Shown here in pieces: positions 29,506 through 38,081 of a DNA stretch of 64,000 nucleotides. Positions within the stretch are counted from its first letter, which is position 1; each line of letters begins with the position of its first letter. Origin of the DNA: an uncultured Acidobacteriota bacterium (GTDB taxonomy: Bacteria; Acidobacteriota; Terriglobia; Bryobacterales; Bryobacteraceae); assembly GCA_902826685.1 (NCBI GenBank), contig CADEFT010000005.1, positions 62,001 through 126,000 of the forward strand. Direction: 5' to 3'. The notes beneath the pieces were generated by a model, which made no database searches, was not told the origin of the DNA, and worked only from the letters and a program-made list of their open reading frames with translations. Made by a program: the position numbers and the translations under genes.

Positions 29506-29924
29506 TCGCGCCGCAGCGCCACCCAGGTCTCAAACACATCGGGATTCTCGAGCCAGGTCAACAGCCAGAGAATCATTTCCGTTTTCCGCGCCCGCTTCTC
29601 TTCGCTGGTCGCGGCGTTTCGAACCACCAGTCTCGCGTGATCCTTGGCGGCGATCGCCGCCTGGCGGCATTGCTTCTGCCGGTCGCGATCGCCGCGATCC
29701 CGCGCCTCGGCGTAAGCCCGCCCCAAAGCGAGCAGCGTACGTTCCAGCGGGGCGAAATCGTCCTGCCTCACTCCCTCCACCAGCGGCGCCAGCGGATAGC
29801 CCGACTCGCGCAGCAAATCCCGCAGCATCCGGTCGCTGACCGGGCCCAGCAGTTCCTGGATGCGCTTGCGCTCCGCCTCGTCAACCACCGCCGGGTTTAC
29901 CCGATCGAGGTGTTCGCGAAGCAT
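29475..29924 (-). CDS. Hypothetical helical protein
   Basis: 149 residues from ATG 29924, rich in Arg, Glu and Leu and almost entirely helical (for example GPVSDRMLRDLLRESGYPLAPL and KTEMILWLLTWLENPDVFETW). No signal peptide, no membrane helix and no family known to me. The start overlaps the mltG end by 44 bases; a GTG at 29888 would nearly remove the overlap. Its end overlaps the convergent small exported protein gene by 31 bases. It is probably the last gene of the ruvX-mltG transcript. Confidence 0.55.
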   Translation of the reverse strand: MLREHLDRVNPAVVDEAERKRIQELLGPVSDRMLRDLLRESGYPLAPLVEGVRQDDFAPLERTLLALGRAYAEARDRGDRDRQKQCRQAAIAAKDHARLVVRNAATSEEKRARKTEMILWLLTWLENPDVFETWVALRRDYLARSIDST

Positions 29925-30960
29925 CGTCCCCAGTCGTTGTCTTTTGGCCACGGCGGTATTGCACGACTGCCTTCCCATGGTCGGCGATGTTGGTGCTGAA
30001 CACGTGCCCGCCGGATCCATCCGGCTTGGCGACGAAGAAAATGAAGTGGGTCGAAGCGGGCCGCAGCGCCGCGCTCAAGGATTTTGCGCCCGGGTTGGCG
30101 ATCGGCCCCGGCGGCAGTCCCTTGTGCTGGTAGGTGTTATAGGAATGCATGCTGTCCAGATCGGAGCGGTGAATCACGCCCCGGTACCGCCCGGCGAGAA
30201 TCGCGGCATAAATCGTGGTTGGGTCGCACTCCAGTTTCATGTTCCGCTCCAGCCGGTTCAGATAGACCGAGGCCACCGCCGGCCTCTCGGCCGGAACCGC
30301 CGTCTCCTTCTCCACCAGCGAGGCGAGCGTCACAATGTCGTGCGTGTTGCCGCTGCCCTGAACCTCTTTCCAGGCCTGGCGGAAACGTTCCGTCATATCG
30401 CGCGCGAAGCGCTTGGCGGTGGTGTGCTTGGTCAAACGATAGGTGGCGGGAAACAGATACCCTTCGAGCGTGGGGGCATGCGGATCCAGATCGCGAACTG
30501 GGGATGGATCGAAAGCCGCCTTCACGAAATCTTCGGCCTGCACCGGAGTGTGCTGTTCCAGCAGCTTGGCGATGTCGAACAGGTTGCTGCCTTCGGGAAT
30601 CGTCACTTCGTAAAAGTGAATGTCGCCGTGGGCCAGCCGGTCAAAGACGGTCCACGCCGAAGCGGGTTCCTCGAACTTGTATTCGCCGGCCTGCAGCGCC
30701 GCCTTGGGCCGCATGGCGCGAATCGCCAGAAACAGCCAGGGGCGTTGGATCACGCCTTCCCTGGCCAGGATATCGGCGATCTTCGACGTGCCGGACCCGA
30801 ACGGAATATCCAGCGTCACCGGGCGCGAAAATCCTTTGTAAGGTGTGCCGAGCGACCACATCAGCATCGCTCCCGCCGCCGCCAGGAGCAGAAGCGCCAG
30901 CAACAGCAGCTTCCCTCCGCCTCCGCGTTTCCTGCTTTTTACTCGCTTGGGCTTTGCCAC
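29881..30960 (-). CDS. mltG: Endolytic peptidoglycan transglycosylase MltG
   Basis: 359 residues from GTG 30960, which has GGGAG eight bases upstream; the open frame to 31107 is not coding. A basic cytoplasmic start and one membrane helix (LLLLALLLLAAAGAMLMW, about 15-35) lead into the YceG domain: GTSKIADILAREGVI, TIPEGSNLFDIAKLL, TLEGYLFPATYRL, ASLVEKET with the catalytic Glu, and LECDPTTIYA. MltG cuts nascent glycan strands in the inner membrane and sets their length. It overlaps ruvX by 22 bases; a pairing of mltG with ruvX (yqgF) is common in bacteria. Confidence 0.95.
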   Translation of the reverse strand: MAKPKRVKSRKRGGGGKLLLLALLLLAAAGAMLMWSLGTPYKGFSRPVTLDIPFGSGTSKIADILAREGVIQRPWLFLAIRAMRPKAALQAGEYKFEEPASAWTVFDRLAHGDIHFYEVTIPEGSNLFDIAKLLEQHTPVQAEDFVKAAFDPSPVRDLDPHAPTLEGYLFPATYRLTKHTTAKRFARDMTERFRQAWKEVQGSGNTHDIVTLASLVEKETAVPAERPAVASVYLNRLERNMKLECDPTTIYAAILAGRYRGVIHRSDLDSMHSYNTYQHKGLPPGPIANPGAKSLSAALRPASTHFIFFVAKPDGSGGHVFSTNIADHGKAVVQYRRGQKTTTGDDASRTPRSGKPGGG

Positions 30961-31388
30961 GCATCGGCTCCCGCTTTGAAATCGAGATAGCTTTGCAGAA
31001 TCAGCACGGCCGAAAGCCGGTCGATCGCTTTGGCCCGCTTCTGCTGGCTGACGCCGCTTTCCCTCAGTACGCGGCCCGCTTCGACCGTGGTGAGGCGCTC
31101 GTCCCACAACTCCACCGGAATGCCGGTGCGTTCGGCCAGTCTTTCGGCGAAGTCCTTGACGTACTCCCCTTGGCGGCTGTCGCGTCCGCTCATGTGAAGA
31201 GGATTTCCGACGACGATGGCCTCGGCCTGCTGCTGTTGCACGAACTCCGCCATTCGCGCCACATCTTCCCTCAAAGTATTGCGCTGAAACGTCTCCAGCC
31301 CCTGTGCCGTGATGCCGAGCGGATCGCTGATGGCGACGCCGATACGCCGCATGCCCACATCGAGCGCCAGCACGCGTTTCATCGACAT
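30939..31388 (-). CDS. ruvX: Putative Holliday junction resolvase / pre-16S rRNA nuclease RuvX (YqgF)
   Basis: 149 residues from ATG 31388 (an ATG at 31382 is also possible). The RNase H-like fold is shown by VLALDVGMRRIGVAISDP, VVGNPLHMSG, LWDERLTT and the last active-site region KRAKAIDRLSAVLILQSYLD. YqgF proteins process the 5' end of 16S rRNA and were earlier proposed as Holliday junction resolvases. It is upstream of and overlapping mltG, and divergent from the AI-2E family gene. The longer frame to 31499 would overlap that gene and is rejected. Confidence 0.93.
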   Translation of the reverse strand: MSMKRVLALDVGMRRIGVAISDPLGITAQGLETFQRNTLREDVARMAEFVQQQQAEAIVVGNPLHMSGRDSRQGEYVKDFAERLAERTGIPVELWDERLTTVEAGRVLRESGVSQQKRAKAIDRLSAVLILQSYLDFKAGADAWQSPSE

Positions 31389-31483
31389 CGAATCGTCATC
31401 CCTTGTGCCCTCTTCCGCCTTCATTATAGAAGGTCCGCCGTGATAGATTAGCCTTAGCTGGCACTTTCGGCTCTCGGATTCCC

Positions 31484-32656
31484 GTGGACCTTCTCTCACC
31501 CACCATTGCCGCGCGCAAACCCAAAAATACGGGAGCGTTCCTTGCCGGCCTGGGTGCCGTGATCGCGATGCTCTATTTCGGGCGCCTCTTTTTCATCACG
31601 GTTATCGTGGCGGTAATCATCGCCTTCATCCTCGATCCGCTGGTGGGAGCCTTCATGCGCTTGCGCATGCCCCGCGGCATGGCCAGCTTCTTTACCTGCA
31701 GCGTGGCGCTGCTCGGTCTGTATCTTGCCGCGCTTGCCTTTTACACCCAGGCGGCGGGCTTACTGGCCGACTTGCCCACTTACAGTGAGCGAATCAACCA
31801 GTTGGCCGATTCGATTCTCAGCAGGCTCGAAAACACCGAAAAATCCGTGTCCTCGCTGCTGGTGCCCAAGCGGCTGCGCCGTGGAGCATCCACGCCCGAG
31901 CCCGATCCGGCGCAAGCGGCGCAAGCGCAGAAATCGTCCACGCGGCGCCGGTCCGCCGAGCCTCCGCCCACCGTCGTCCCGCAGGTCCAGGAAGTACGCA
32001 TCAGCCAGGAAAACGAACCCATCGTCAACCGGCTCTACAGCTATCTCCACTCGTTCTACGACGTGCTGTTAATGGCGTCTTTCGTGCCTTTTCTCGTGTA
32101 TTTTATGCTGAGCTGGCGCGATCACCTGCGCCGCGGCTATCTGCAACTGTTCGAGGGCGCCGACCGCATGGTGGCCGGCAAAAGCTGGGAAGGCATCGCC
32201 GACATGGCCCGCGCCTACGTGGTGGGCAACTTCATTCTCGGCCTGCTGCTTTCGCTCGCCAGTTCGCTGGTCTTCTGGATGACGAAGCTACCCTATCCGC
32301 TGCTGATTGGACCGGCCAGCGGATTTCTCAGCCTGATTCCTTACGTCGGCCTGCCGCTGGCACTGATTCCGCCGTTTTTCGCCGCGCTGCCGATTTACGA
32401 TAAGTTCGGCGCTTATCTGGTCATCGGAAGCACCGTGTCCTTCTTCCATCTGCTCGCGTTGAACCTGCTCTATCCGAAACTGGTGGGAGCGCGAGTGCAC
32501 CTGAATCCCATCGCCGTCACGCTGTCGCTGATGTTCTGGGGTACGCTGTGGGGCGCCGCCGGGCTGGTGGTCGGCATCCCTATCACCGCCGGCATCAAAG
32601 CCGTTTGCGACAACGTGAGGGAACTCGAACCCTACGGACGCCTGCTCGGCGACTGA
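31484..32656 (+). CDS. AI-2E family transporter (PerM/TqsA-like)
   Basis: 390 residues from GTG 31484. Eight hydrophobic helices are arranged as in the AI-2E/UPF0118 family, with a long hydrophilic insert between about residues 95 and 195 (contains KRLRRGAST and a Pro/Ala-rich stretch). The conserved end region GPASGFLSLIPYVGLPLALIPPF and NPIAVTLSLMFWGTLWGAAGLVVGIPI is clear. Members export autoinducer-2 or act as sodium/proton antiporters; which applies here is unknown. It lies in its own unit, between ruvX (divergent) and the fusion hydrolase (convergent). Confidence 0.88.
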   Translation: MDLLSPTIAARKPKNTGAFLAGLGAVIAMLYFGRLFFITVIVAVIIAFILDPLVGAFMRLRMPRGMASFFTCSVALLGLYLAALAFYTQAAGLLADLPTYSERINQLADSILSRLENTEKSVSSLLVPKRLRRGASTPEPDPAQAAQAQKSSTRRRSAEPPPTVVPQVQEVRISQENEPIVNRLYSYLHSFYDVLLMASFVPFLVYFMLSWRDHLRRGYLQLFEGADRMVAGKSWEGIADMARAYVVGNFILGLLLSLASSLVFWMTKLPYPLLIGPASGFLSLIPYVGLPLALIPPFFAALPIYDKFGAYLVIGSTVSFFHLLALNLLYPKLVGARVHLNPIAVTLSLMFWGTLWGAAGLVVGIPITAGIKAVCDNVRELEPYGRLLGD

Positions 32657-32657
32657 C

Positions 32658-34997
32658 CTACCGGTAGATCAGGTACTTGTCGCGCGTGGCCCGGAAGGCT
32701 ACCAGATCGTCGTCCATGCTCGTGACGATCGCCCGCGGATCGGTCTTCTTCTTCAACGCGTCGATGACCTTCTGGCTGCCGATCAGCTTTCCATTGCGGT
32801 CGAAGGGAATCTGGCCGGGATACAGGGTTTCCAGCATCACCGCCAGTTCCAGGCCAAAGCGCACCGGTTCGAAACGCTCCCGGTCCACGATCACGAACCG
32901 CACACCGTTACAGGCCACGCCCTTCAGCACGCTTTCCCGCGGCGTGAAGCGGGTGGCATAGACACGGATGCCAGGAACCGCCCGTGCGTTGAGCCGTGCC
33001 GCCAGTTCCGGCCCGTTGATCCAGGGCGCGCCTACCTGCTCAAAAGGCGCGTCGGTGCCGCGGCCCACCGAATAGTTGAGGGAAAACTCCAGCATGGCGA
33101 TGCCGGTGTACATCGTCGCCGCGTTCAGGCTGCGCATGTTCGGTGAAGGATCCACCCAGATCAAGCCCGTGGAATCGAACCAGTCGCCGCGCTGCCAGTT
33201 TTTCATCGGAATCACGTCCAGCCGGTTGGTCCATTTGCGCTCCCCCTGGAACATCCGCGCCAGCTCGCCCACCGTCATGCCATGCCGCAGCGGCATCTGG
33301 AAACAGCCGATGAACGATTCAAACGCCTTGTCGATGGGAGGGCCTTCCACGCGAACGCCGGTAACCGGATTCGGACGATCGAGAACCACCACGTGCTTGC
33401 CCGCCTTCGCCGCCGCTTCCAGCGCATTCAACAGCGTGCACGTATAGGTATAGAATCGCGCCCCGACGTCCTGAATATCGAATACCAGCACGTCCACGCT
33501 GCTGAGGACCGCCTCATTGGGACCGCGATTCTTGCCCTTATACATGGAGTAAACCGGCACGCCTGTCGCTGCGTCCTTCGAGTCGGCGACGTTCTCATGA
33601 TCTTCGGTACCCGTAATGCCATGCTCCGGTGTCAGCAGCGCCGTCAGCTTCACGCCGCCCGCCACCATTACGTCGACGGTACGCTTGCCGTCGCGGCTGA
33701 TCCCCGTGTGGTTGGTGATCAGGGCCACGCGCTTGCCGTTCAACGCGGCGAAGCGGCCCGCCGCCAACACATCAATGCCCGCCAGCACGCCGCCGTTTCG
33801 ATTCACGTTGCGCCGCGCCGCCGGACCGGTGGCCGTTTCGTTGTAACCCGTCAGCGATACCTTCTGCGCATCCACGCCCAGATTCGCCGCCGCGATCGTC
33901 GCCACCTTGGAACGGAGTGCCGCAATCGCCGGCCGCCTGCCCGGATGCACGCTGTTGCTGAGCAGAATCACATAGGCGCGCGTCGACGGGTCCACCCACA
34001 GCGATGTGCCCGTGAATCCCGTATGGCCGAACGAGCCGATCGGGAATAGCTCCCCGCGATTGGAGGAATACTGCGAGTCCAGATCGAACCCCAGACCCCG
34101 CAGCGTCGTCGAATCGGGAGGCGACTGCGGTTCGGTGAACTTGCGGATCGTCAGCGCCGACAGCACGCGCACACCGCCCGCATCGCCGCCGTTGATCAAC
34201 ATCTGCGCGAACTTCGAAAGATCCGCCGCCGTGGTGAACAGCCCGGCGTGTCCCGCTACGCCACCCATGAACCGCGCCGTCGGGTCGTGCACCACGCCTC
34301 TGAGCGGCGAAGCCATGCCGGGGTAGGTTTCGGTCGGCGCGATGCGATCCCGTAATACCGCTGGAGGATTGAACATCGTCTCCGTCATTCCACTGGGTAC
34401 AAAGATGTTGTCTTTGGCGAAATCTTCCAGCCGCTTGCCGCTCAACTTGCGCACCATCTCACCCAGCAGCAAAAAATTGATGTCCGAATAGACGAAGCGC
34501 TCCCCTGGCGCGCTGACCGGCTTGTCTACCATGGCTTTGTGAATGCCGGTCTCGTAACCGCTCCACACCGGCACCAGGTCCACGTCCGGACGCAACCCCG
34601 AATAGTGCGTCAACAGGTGGCGTACGGTAATGGCGGAACGTCCGTTGCCGTTCTGATAACCGGGCAGATGCAGCGAAACCGGATCGTTTAACCGCAGTTT
34701 GCCCTGTTCAACCAGCTTCATGATCGACGCCGTTGTCGCCACCACCTTCGTCAGCGACGCCGCGTCGAAAATCGTGTCGAGCGTCATCGGCTCGGTGCGC
34801 GGAACCAGCGCCCGTTGCCCGTAAGCTTTGCGATGAAGAATGCGCCCTTCCCGCCCGATCCACACCACCGCTCCCGGCAACTGGTCGCGCGCGATCGCCT
34901 CTTCCACCACGGCGTCGATATCGTTCGACCCGGAAAACGTCTCCTGCCCATTCAGCGCGAATACAGCGCCGGCCGCCAGCAACCAAACCAATCTCAT
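32658..34997 (-). CDS. Beta-lactamase-fold hydrolase fused to NamZ-like (DUF1343) muramidase
   Basis: 779 residues from ATG 34997, with a signal peptide (MRLVWLLAAGAVFALNGQ). Residues about 20-360 are a class C beta-lactamase-type domain: SxxK motif in DAASLTKVV, YSDINF as the second motif and GHTGFTG as the third. Residues about 390-779 are DUF1343/NamZ: VALITNHTGISRDGK, LLTPEHGITG, VFDIQDVGARFYTY and GLIWVDPSPNMRSL. NamZ of Bacillus subtilis is an exo-beta-N-acetylmuramidase, and its gene neighbours a beta-lactamase-like amidase gene; here both are one polypeptide. It likely releases MurNAc and trims peptides from peptidoglycan pieces in the periplasm. It overlaps the upstream gene by four bases. 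Confidence 0.88.
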   Translation of the reverse strand: MRLVWLLAAGAVFALNGQETFSGSNDIDAVVEEAIARDQLPGAVVWIGREGRILHRKAYGQRALVPRTEPMTLDTIFDAASLTKVVATTASIMKLVEQGKLRLNDPVSLHLPGYQNGNGRSAITVRHLLTHYSGLRPDVDLVPVWSGYETGIHKAMVDKPVSAPGERFVYSDINFLLLGEMVRKLSGKRLEDFAKDNIFVPSGMTETMFNPPAVLRDRIAPTETYPGMASPLRGVVHDPTARFMGGVAGHAGLFTTAADLSKFAQMLINGGDAGGVRVLSALTIRKFTEPQSPPDSTTLRGLGFDLDSQYSSNRGELFPIGSFGHTGFTGTSLWVDPSTRAYVILLSNSVHPGRRPAIAALRSKVATIAAANLGVDAQKVSLTGYNETATGPAARRNVNRNGGVLAGIDVLAAGRFAALNGKRVALITNHTGISRDGKRTVDVMVAGGVKLTALLTPEHGITGTEDHENVADSKDAATGVPVYSMYKGKNRGPNEAVLSSVDVLVFDIQDVGARFYTYTCTLLNALEAAAKAGKHVVVLDRPNPVTGVRVEGPPIDKAFESFIGCFQMPLRHGMTVGELARMFQGERKWTNRLDVIPMKNWQRGDWFDSTGLIWVDPSPNMRSLNAATMYTGIAMLEFSLNYSVGRGTDAPFEQVGAPWINGPELAARLNARAVPGIRVYATRFTPRESVLKGVACNGVRFVIVDRERFEPVRFGLELAVMLETLYPGQIPFDRNGKLIGSQKVIDALKKKTDPRAIVTSMDDDLVAFRATRDKYLIYR

Positions 34998-35293
34998 GCC
35001 ATCCGCTCCGCCAGCGATTCCAGTTTCTTGGCCAGTTCCACGTCGAGTATGGTAATGCCGCTCGAATCGTGCGTGATCAGGTCCACCACCACGCGATTCC
35101 ATACGTTCGACCATTCCGGGTGATGGTTCATCGCTTCGATCGCCACCGCCGAGGCGGCCATGAATCCAAAGGCATGCACGAAATCGGGGAACGTATACTC
35201 CCGGTGCAACTTGCCGTCCCGCACCTGCCAGCCGGACAGCCCTTCCAAAGCCGAGGCGATCTCCGCCTCCGTCAACTTCGCAAACCGCGCCAT
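34994..35293 (-). CDS. phhB: Pterin-4a-carbinolamine dehydratase
   Basis: 99 residues, the usual size. The active-site region is NHHPEWSNVWNRVVVDLITHD, which carries the His-His-Pro and the later His of the PCD/DCoH family. The enzyme dehydrates 4a-hydroxytetrahydrobiopterin formed by aromatic amino-acid hydroxylases, or helps molybdopterin synthesis. No phenylalanine hydroxylase is nearby. Its stop overlaps the start of the beta-lactamase/NamZ gene (ATGA), so the two are translated together although I see no metabolic link. The frame extends upstream to 35509, but the ATG at 35293 fits the family. Confidence 0.92.
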   Translation of the reverse strand: MARFAKLTEAEIASALEGLSGWQVRDGKLHREYTFPDFVHAFGFMAASAVAIEAMNHHPEWSNVWNRVVVDLITHDSSGITILDVELAKKLESLAERMA

Positions 35294-35310
35294 CCTTCCA
35301 TCATAGGGGC

Positions 35311-36003
35311 TTAGACTTGCCCGTAAATGGGAATCAGGGAACCGTTGATCTCGCTCGCCGAATCGGAGGCGAGATAGCGGATCAGGTGGGCGATGGCGCT
35401 CGGGCGCACCCACTTGCCGTGGTCGGCGTTGGGCATCGAAGCGCGATTGGACGCCGTGTTGATGATGCTCGGCAAAATCACGTTGGCCGTCACGCCGGTC
35501 CCTTTGCATTCGCTGGCGATCGACCGCACCAGCGCATGCATGGCGGCTTTTGAAACGTGATAGGCGCCCAGACTCGGCACCGGATTCCGTCCTGCCTTCG
35601 AACCGATGGCGATGATGCGTCCGCGCTTCTGCTTCAGCATTTGCGGCAGCACCTCGCGGCTCAGGTTGAACGTCGAGTTCAAGTTGATCGCCATCATGTT
35701 CTGCCAGACTTCATCGGTCGTTTCCGCGATCGTCATGCCCGACGCATATCCGCCCACAAGGTGAATCAAGTGGTCGATCCGCTTGTGCCGGCTCAGCGTT
35801 TCCGTCACCGCCTGGCGGCACTGCGCCGGGTCCACCAGGTCGAGATTCAGCGCGGTTACCCGCTGGCTATCCGGGGTCGAAGGCCATTCGGTGGCCACGC
35901 CGACGATATGAGCGCCGGCATCCAAAAACTGCCTGGTGACGATCTCACCGAGCCCCCCGGTCGCTCCTGTGATCAACACCACCTGGTCGCGGAATTCAGA
36001 CAT
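35311..36003 (-). CDS. Short-chain dehydrogenase/reductase
   Basis: 230 residues from ATG 36003. The Rossmann glycine motif is VLITGATGGLGE (near residue 10), the NNAG-equivalent is HLVGGYASG, and the catalytic set is Ser in IGSKAGR with Tyr-x-x-x-Lys in AYHVSK. Such enzymes oxidise or reduce hydroxyl/keto groups with NAD(P). The substrate is unknown; the missing NNAG Asn points away from the most classical group. Together with the dehydratase and fusion hydrolase it lies in one minus-strand run (17 bases to the next gene). Confidence 0.88.
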   Translation of the reverse strand: MSEFRDQVVLITGATGGLGEIVTRQFLDAGAHIVGVATEWPSTPDSQRVTALNLDLVDPAQCRQAVTETLSRHKRIDHLIHLVGGYASGMTIAETTDEVWQNMMAINLNSTFNLSREVLPQMLKQKRGRIIAIGSKAGRNPVPSLGAYHVSKAAMHALVRSIASECKGTGVTANVILPSIINTASNRASMPNADHGKWVRPSAIAHLIRYLASDSASEINGSLIPIYGQV

Positions 36004-36057
36004 GACTTTCAAGGCTACCACGGGCTAATTGGAGGTGTCCGCTATGATGTTTGGACC

Positions 36058-37269
36058 ATGAGTAACGTGCTGCCACGGCTGCGGATGAACCTCGATTTCA
36101 TGCCATCCCCGGTCGAAGACCGCCCCGGCTTGCTGATTCGCGATCCGTTCCAGTACTCCGAAGCCACGTTAATCGTGCCGCCGCCGCTGGTGCCCGTGCT
36201 TGAGTACTATGACGGCGAACGTTCCGAAACCGACCTGCGCTCGGCTTTGTTCGAGATTACCGGCGATCTTCAGGTCGGCGAGATCCTGCATCACCTCACC
36301 GATACGCTGCGTACGGCGGGCTTTTTAGAAGACGAGATCTACCAGGCCATGCGGGCCGACCGGGAGCGAGAGTTCGCCCAATCCCCGCACCGCGAGCCCG
36401 CGCATTCCGGCACCGCTTATCCGGACGACGAACCCGGCCTGCGCGCCATGATGCGCGAGTATCTGGATGGCGAGCCGCCGCAGCGCGACGGACTGATAGG
36501 AATCGCCGCGCCGCACGTTTCTCCCGAAGGCGGCTGGCGCTGCTACCGCGCCGCCTACGGTGGCTTGAGCCGCGACTACGCCGATCGCACCTTTGTGATC
36601 CTCGGCACGTCCCACTACGGCCAGCCCGAACGCTTCGGCCTCACCCGCAAGAGCTGGATTACGCCCTGGGGCGAAGCGCGGCCCGATCTGACCCTCATCG
36701 ACGAACTGCAAGCGAAGGCCGGCCCGGCCGTGGCGATGGAAGACTACTGCATCGCCATCGAACATTCCATCGAGTTTCAGGTGATCTTTCTGCAGCACCT
36801 GTTCGGACCCAATGTGAAAATCCTGCCTATTCTCTGCGGCGCCTATGCGCGCAGCGTCTATCAGGGCGGCATGCCCGAAGACGACGAAGGCGTGAAGCGA
36901 TTCCTGGGTACGCTAGGCGAGATCGGTGCCAGGGAAGCCCACAAGCTCTTCTGGGTCCTCGGCGTCGACATGGCGCACATGGGACGCCGCTATGGCGATC
37001 CCTTTCAAGCCGAGGCCGAACGCGGCGAAATGGCCGATGTCATGGACCGCGACCGCAAGCGAATCGGCAGCATCGCCGACGGGGACGCCGCCGGTTTCTG
37101 GAACCAGGTGCGCGAGCGCCACGACGATTTGAAATGGTGTGGCTCGTCGCCCTTTTACACTTTTCTCAAAGCGATGCCCCAGGCTCGCGGCGCCTTAACA
37201 CGCTACGAGCAGTGGAACATCGATCCGGTCAGCGTGGTCAGCTTCGCCGGCATGCGCTTTACCGGCTAA
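36058..37269 (+). CDS. Memo family protein (AmmeMemoRadiSam protein B) with N-terminal winged-helix-like domain
   Basis: 403 residues from ATG 36058; the open frame continues to 35557 but overlaps the divergent SDR. Residues about 1-105 include PLVPVLEYYDGERSETDLRS and HHLTDTLRTAGFLEDE, which look like a small winged helix similar to PqqD/RRE domains. Residues 115-403 are the Memo domain: AHSGTAYP, APHVSPEGG, ILGTSHYG, EHSIEFQ, and VDMAHMG. Memo proteins are related to extradiol dioxygenases and usually occur with AMMECR1 and a radical SAM enzyme; neither neighbours this gene. It ends four bases into the convergent fabI. Confidence 0.85.
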   Translation: MSNVLPRLRMNLDFMPSPVEDRPGLLIRDPFQYSEATLIVPPPLVPVLEYYDGERSETDLRSALFEITGDLQVGEILHHLTDTLRTAGFLEDEIYQAMRADREREFAQSPHREPAHSGTAYPDDEPGLRAMMREYLDGEPPQRDGLIGIAAPHVSPEGGWRCYRAAYGGLSRDYADRTFVILGTSHYGQPERFGLTRKSWITPWGEARPDLTLIDELQAKAGPAVAMEDYCIAIEHSIEFQVIFLQHLFGPNVKILPILCGAYARSVYQGGMPEDDEGVKRFLGTLGEIGAREAHKLFWVLGVDMAHMGRRYGDPFQAEAERGEMADVMDRDRKRIGSIADGDAAGFWNQVRERHDDLKWCGSSPFYTFLKAMPQARGALTRYEQWNIDPVSVVSFAGMRFTG

Positions 37270-38036
37270 ACGCCCATGATCTGGAACCCGGCATCGACGT
37301 AAACCACGTTGCCGGTGACGCCTCTGCCGAGTGTGCTGGCAAGGAATACGGCCGTGTCGGCGACCTCGGCCGGATCGGTGGCGCGCCGCAACGGGCCATG
37401 CGCCGCCGCGCCTTCCAGCATCTTCGAAAAATCCTTCACCGCGCGCGCCGAAGCCGTCTTCACCGGACCCGCCGATATTGCGTTCACCCGGATGTTCTGA
37501 GGTCCCAGGTCGCTCGCCAGGTACCGCACGCAAGCTTCGAGCGAAGCCTTCGCCACGCCCATCACGTTGTAGTTCGGCATCACCCGCACCGAGGCCAGAT
37601 AGCTCAGCGTCATGATCGATCCGCCCGCCGTCATCAGCGGCGCCACCGCTCGCGATAGAGCCACCAAAGAATAAGCGCTCACATCGTGAGCCAGCAGGAA
37701 ACCCTCGCGCGGCGTTTCCACGAACGGCCGCGAGAGATCTTCCTTGTTGGCGAACGCGATCGAATGCACCATCGCGTCCAGGGTGCCGCACCCGGTCCGG
37801 ATCTGTTCCACCAGGGCGGAAACCTCGGCCTCTTGGGTCACATCGCAGGGCAGCACGCGCGCCACACCCAGTTCCGCCCCCAACTCTTCCACCGTCTGTT
37901 TCTGGCGCTCGCTCTGATAGGTGAGCAGCACGCGCGCGCCTTCCCGCACGTAGGCATGAGCGATGGCGTAGGCGATGCTCCATTTGTTGGCCACGCCCAG
38001 AATCAGCGCGTTCTTTCCGGCAAGCAATTGAGACAT
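37266..38036 (-). CDS. fabI: Enoyl-[acyl-carrier-protein] reductase FabI
   Basis: 256 residues, normal for FabI. It starts MSQLLAGKNALILGVANKWSIA, the typical NADH-binding start of FabI (GVANxxSIA). The catalytic Tyr-x6-Lys is YNVMGVAK, preceded by TLSYLAS. The end GNVVYVDAGFQIMG is diagnostic. It performs the last reduction in fatty acid elongation (type II) in the cytoplasm and is the target of triclosan and isoniazid-type inhibitors in other bacteria. Divergent from the aminotransferase gene (45 bases between). Confidence 0.96.
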   Translation of the reverse strand: MSQLLAGKNALILGVANKWSIAYAIAHAYVREGARVLLTYQSERQKQTVEELGAELGVARVLPCDVTQEAEVSALVEQIRTGCGTLDAMVHSIAFANKEDLSRPFVETPREGFLLAHDVSAYSLVALSRAVAPLMTAGGSIMTLSYLASVRVMPNYNVMGVAKASLEACVRYLASDLGPQNIRVNAISAGPVKTASARAVKDFSKMLEGAAAHGPLRRATDPAEVADTAVFLASTLGRGVTGNVVYVDAGFQIMGV

Positions 38037-38081
38037 GAAATGGCTATTGTAGCCGCATCGCTACGTTAGAATAAGACCTTC

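Noticed and set aside
35557..36057. Upstream extension of the Memo-like frame
   Set aside because: It runs through the divergent SDR gene and lacks any domain; ATG 36058 fits.
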